Source: Clostridia bacterium
GTDB taxonomy: Bacteria; Bacillota; Clostridia; Christensenellales; Borkfalkiaceae
Assembly (NCBI GenBank): GCA_017452305.1
Contig: JAFTMQ010000020.1
Span: 1-14,349, forward strand
Direction of reading: 5' to 3'
DNA length: 14,349 nucleotides
Numbering within the stretch: the first letter of the stretch is position 1; every line of letters starts with the position of its first letter. The notes under the pieces are model-generated. The model saw only the letters and a list, made by a program, of their open reading frames with translations. It was not told where the DNA came from and made no database searches. The translations under genes were made by a program, and so were the position numbers. This document shows positions 11,641 to 14,349 of the stretch, one piece after another.

Positions 11641-14349
11641 ATGTCTGAGAATATGGACAACAGACCCACCGGACAACCTACGCCCGCTCCCGCGCAACCT
11701 ATGGGACAACCTCAACAACCCATAGCGCAACCCGCGCCCGTGCAACCTGCGGCACAGCCTCAACCTACGGCGCAACCCGCGCCCGTGCAACCTGCGGCAC
11801 AGCCCGCACCCGTACAACCTACGGCACAACCCGCACCCGTACAACCTGCGGCACAACCCGTATCGGCTCCCGTGCAAGCACCCGCACTCGCTAAACCTGC
11901 GTCGCCTGCACCCGCGCCCACAACGCCTACTGCGCCCGATAAACCCACGTCGGCAACGCAAGCGGGAAGCGACACTAAAAACAATAACAACAATACTCCC
12001 CCGAAAAAGAAAAAGAAGAAGAGAAAATCCGATTGGGGCGGCAGATTGATTACCGCTATCCTTTCGATTATTCTCGGCTTTGTGCTGGGCGTCGGCTCAG
12101 TATTCGGTACGGTTTCGGCGATTATCTATTCCATCGGCACGCAACCCGTGGACGAAACGGTTGAGCTTGTCGATACCATCGTCCCGACCTTAAATTTGTC
12201 CGAGCTCCTCTTCGACGATGAGGGCGGTATTTTAAGCGAACAATACGCCAACAAGAAGATTATGGACCTCGTCGGCGACGTAGCGGACGCAATTAGCGGA
12301 TTGGCGAACGAAAAGACGACGATTAAGAACGTCACCGACATCTCCCCCTTCGTAGGCGTGCAATTACAAAAGTTAATCGGCACGGTGAGAAACGACTTCG
12401 GTATTCCGCTGGATTACGAAACGCTGTTAAATACCACGATTGCGGGCGGCGTCAAGGAAGAAGGCTCGCTTACCAAGCAGCTCCTCGACGACGTAATGAA
12501 CACGCAGCTTTGCTCCCTTCTCGAAACCTTCTTAGGCGGCGAGGAAATGAACCCCATTCTCAAATACCTCTGCTACGGTAAATTGGGTGTGGATTACACC
12601 TTGGACGAAAACGGAAAACCCAAACCTATCGTAGAGGGCGACAAATTCCTTACGATTAAAGAATTGGCAAGCGAAGGCGGCGAAGAGGTGCTTTACGGCC
12701 TTGAAATTGCGGCGCTTTTGAGCATCGACGAATACGACCCCACCGATCCCATCCACGCAATCCTCTTTAAAAACGATGAAAACGGCGAAAAAATACCCGT
12801 TGCCATCAACGACCTTATCCACGACAGCAAAACGATTATCAACGGCATTAAGCTCGCGGAAATCTTGGGCGAAACGGAATACGACCCTACCGACCCTATC
12901 CATTCTATCATCTTTAAGAACGATATAGACGCAGACGGCAATCCCGTTAAAGTACCCGTTTCCGTAGGCGATTTCATAGACGATAGCCAAACGATTATCA
13001 ACGGCATTAAAATCGCGGAAATTTTAGGCGAAACGGAATACGACTCCACCGACCCCATCCACGCAATCCTCTTCAAGGACAGCACGGACGCGGACGGCAA
13101 TCCCGTTAAAGTACCCGTTTCCGTCGGCGATTTTATGGGCGACAGCCAAACGATTATCGACGGCATTAAGATTGCGGAAATTTTGGGCGAAGGGACTTAT
13201 GATCCCACCAACAGTATGCACGCAATCCTCTTCAAGGATAGCACGGACGCGGACGGCAACTCGATTAAGGTTCCCGTTACCGTTGCAGACCTCACGGGCG
13301 ACTTCATCGACAGCATCAAGGTTGCAGAAATCTTGGGCGAAGGGACATACGATCCTACCAACCCGATGCACGCAATCCTCTTCAAGGACGATACAAACGG
13401 CGACAAGGGTCCCGTTGCATTGAAGGACCTCACGGGCGACTTCATCGACAACATCAAGGTTGCGGAAATCTTAGGCGAAACGATTTACGATTCCACCAAC
13501 CCGATGCACGCGATCCTCTTCAAGGACGATGCACACGGCGACAAGGTTCCCGTTGCGTTAAAGGAACTCACGGGCGACTTCATCAACAACATCAAGGTTG
13601 CGGAAATTTTAGGTATTTCCCCCGACGACGACAACACGCTCACCTCTATCCTTTACGATGAGGCAGGCAACGCGCTCACGATTAACGAACTTTCCGAATT
13701 TGATCTCAATGGTATCAAGCTTTCCGAAGTTCTCACCTTGAAAAAGGAAACAAGCGAAGTTCTTCTCTCTATCGTATTCAAAGGGGAATACAAGCTTGAA
13801 GGCAGCGGCGACGACGCGGTTTACGTACCCATCGACGATAAGGAAGAAAACGCTTCCCGCACGATTGGCGAGCTTACGACCGATATGACGACAATCATCA
13901 ACGGCATTAAGCTTGACAGCGTCCTCACGGTGGACGAAACCACCCACCCCGCGCTTCTTTCTATCATCTACGTGAACGGCGACAAGACCAACCCTCGCAC
14001 GATTGAAATGCTTTCCTCGAACAGCGATACGATTATCAACGGTATCAAGCTTTCGGACGTCATCGACGCAAGCACGGCAAGCCCCGTCATTAAGTCTCTC
14101 TTAACCACGACGGACAGCGAGGGCAACGAAATCCCTACCACGCTTGCACACCTTACCAATTCGGCGGATAGCGAAAAGCTCATCAATAACATCAAGCTTT
14201 CCGACGTCATCGACGCAAGCACGGCAAGCCCCGTCATCAAGTCTCTCTTGACCACGACGGACAGCGAGGGCAACGAAATCCCTACCACGCTTGCACACCT
14301 TACCAATTCGGCGGATAGCGAAAAGCTCATCAATAACATCAAGCTTTCC
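11641..14349 (+). CDS. Giant membrane-anchored repeat protein, 3' end outside window
   Basis: 903 codons are visible and the frame is open at the edge; the family is not named here. Layout: residues 1-120 are Pro/Ala/Gln-rich with AQPAPVQPA-type repeats; an Asn run and KKKKKKRK (122-129) precede a hydrophobic helix (about 136-164). Residues 165-353 are an acidic, mostly helical region with two Cys, and from about 354 come tandem modules to the end. The polylysine before the helix predicts an inside N-terminus and the modules outside the cell; no cleavage site is evident. Each module has a segment like TIINGIKLAEILGE, then HAILFKD, a DADGNP turn and VKVPVSVGDF, suggesting helix plus beta-hairpin. 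ATG 11641 is set by a perfect AGGAGGT. A surface or adhesion role is inference. The Pro/Ala-rich start could attract a false IF-2 label. Confidence 0.9.
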   Translation, partial: MSENMDNRPTGQPTPAPAQPMGQPQQPIAQPAPVQPAAQPQPTAQPAPVQPAAQPAPVQPTAQPAPVQPAAQPVSAPVQAPALAKPASPAPAPTTPTAPDKPTSATQAGSDTKNNNNNTPPKKKKKKRKSDWGGRLITAILSIILGFVLGVGSVFGTVSAIIYSIGTQPVDETVELVDTIVPTLNLSELLFDDEGGILSEQYANKKIMDLVGDVADAISGLANEKTTIKNVTDISPFVGVQLQKLIGTVRNDFGIPLDYETLLNTTIAGGVKEEGSLTKQLLDDVMNTQLCSLLETFLGGEEMNPILKYLCYGKLGVDYTLDENGKPKPIVEGDKFLTIKELASEGGEEVLYGLEIAALLSIDEYDPTDPIHAILFKNDENGEKIPVAINDLIHDSKTIINGIKLAEILGETEYDPTDPIHSIIFKNDIDADGNPVKVPVSVGDFIDDSQTIINGIKIAEILGETEYDSTDPIHAILFKDSTDADGNPVKVPVSVGDFMGDSQTIIDGIKIAEILGEGTYDPTNSMHAILFKDSTDADGNSIKVPVTVADLTGDFIDSIKVAEILGEGTYDPTNPMHAILFKDDTNGDKGPVALKDLTGDFIDNIKVAEILGETIYDSTNPMHAILFKDDAHGDKVPVALKELTGDFINNIKVAEILGISPDDDNTLTSILYDEAGNALTINELSEFDLNGIKLSEVLTLKKETSEVLLSIVFKGEYKLEGSGDDAVYVPIDDKEENASRTIGELTTDMTTIINGIKLDSVLTVDETTHPALLSIIYVNGDKTNPRTIEMLSSNSDTIINGIKLSDVIDASTASPVIKSLLTTTDSEGNEIPTTLAHLTNSADSEKLINNIKLSDVIDASTASPVIKSLLTTTDSEGNEIPTTLAHLTNSADSEKLINNIKLS
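11725..11850 (+). repeat. 27-bp in-frame repeats coding AQPAPVQPA
   Basis: Full 27-bp units stand at 11725-11751, 11770-11796, 11797-11823 and 11824-11850, with one shortened 18-bp unit (AQPQPT) at 11752-11769. The segments beginning at 11725 and 11770 are identical for 35 bp, indicating recent slippage or recombination. Because units are multiples of three, copy-number change keeps the frame. Confidence 0.85.
12700..14349 (+). repeat. Tandem array of 41-64-residue modules in the giant protein
   Basis: Module starts (the Ile-Lys of IK-x-A/S-E/D, or its degenerate form in the first) are at 12700, 12847, 13006, 13165, 13315, 13453, 13591, 13714, 13906, 14044, 14191 and 14338. Lengths are 147, 159, 159, 150, 138, 138, 123, 192, 138, 147 and 147 bp, all multiples of three. 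The first six resemble one another (EILGE-x-x-YD-x-T), the middle three have diverged, and the last three form a homogeneous subfamily. The array continues past the window. Confidence 0.9.
14044..14349 (+). repeat. Near-identical 147-bp tandem repeats
   Basis: Copies at 14044-14190 and 14191-14337 agree at 144 of 147 bases; the differences tcg/tcc, att/atc and tta/ttg are all synonymous, so the 49-residue product is identical. A third copy begins at 14338 and is cut off. Confidence 0.95.

Noticed and set aside
12532..14342. Long minus-strand frames opposite the repeat array
   Set aside because: They repeat because the sense gene repeats; start codons and ribosome sites are lacking.
14044..14349. 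Tandem repeats as a CRISPR or mobile element
   Set aside because: The units are contiguous, 147 bp, without spacers and in frame within a coding sequence.

Overview
The window comes from a Gram-positive, probably endospore-forming bacterium of the class Clostridia (Bacillota). The evidence is the mini-RNase III / RlmB / SigH gene order known from Bacillus, a CwlD-type spore-cortex amidase, strong GGAGG-type ribosome sites and consensus TTGNNN-17-TATAAT promoters. Placement near uncultured gut lineages such as Christensenellales is my guess from gene style, not something I could test. Most of the window is housekeeping DNA. There is no IS element, prophage, CRISPR array, rRNA or tRNA that I can see.

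Left part, minus strand: one operon reads leftward from an extended -10 promoter at 3392-3420: mrnC (Mini-RNase III), rlmB (23S rRNA methyltransferase), sigH (sporulation/stationary-phase sigma factor) and dnaX (clamp-loader tau/gamma, cut by the window edge). Upstream of it lie cwlD and a gene for a DeoC-fold protein that has lost the residues of aldolase chemistry (4315-5223). A small single-pass membrane protein with a proline-rich basic tail (5305-5625) diverges from the latter.

Middle: a minus-strand unit from a strong promoter at 7442-7470 encodes a NadD-YqeK fusion (NAD synthesis plus HD hydrolase) and rsfS (ribosome silencing). On the other side of overlapping divergent promoter elements is a four-helix membrane protein with a soluble domain that may be a degenerate nuclease fold (7506-8321). 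It runs tail-to-tail, 13 bp apart, into a second minus-strand unit: recX, birA (biotin ligase without HTH) and nnrD (NAD(P)H-hydrate dehydratase), driven by a TTGACT-17-TATAAT promoter at 10683-10711. NadD-YqeK and NnrD both serve NAD(P) metabolism, although they sit in separate units.

Right part, plus strand: a conserved Apt-like phosphoribosyltransferase with its own promoter and a strong intrinsic terminator, then a new promoter, a ~120-nt structured leader and a perfect AGGAGGT site in front of a very large gene that runs off the right edge (903 codons visible). It encodes a Pro/Ala/Gln-repeat cytoplasmic N-terminus, a polylysine stop, one membrane helix, and at least twelve tandem ~41-64-residue extracellular modules. 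The last complete copies are 147-bp repeats differing only at synonymous sites. This repeat protein, the pseudo-aldolase, and a translation-start cassette repeated near birA and rsfS are the least ordinary items.
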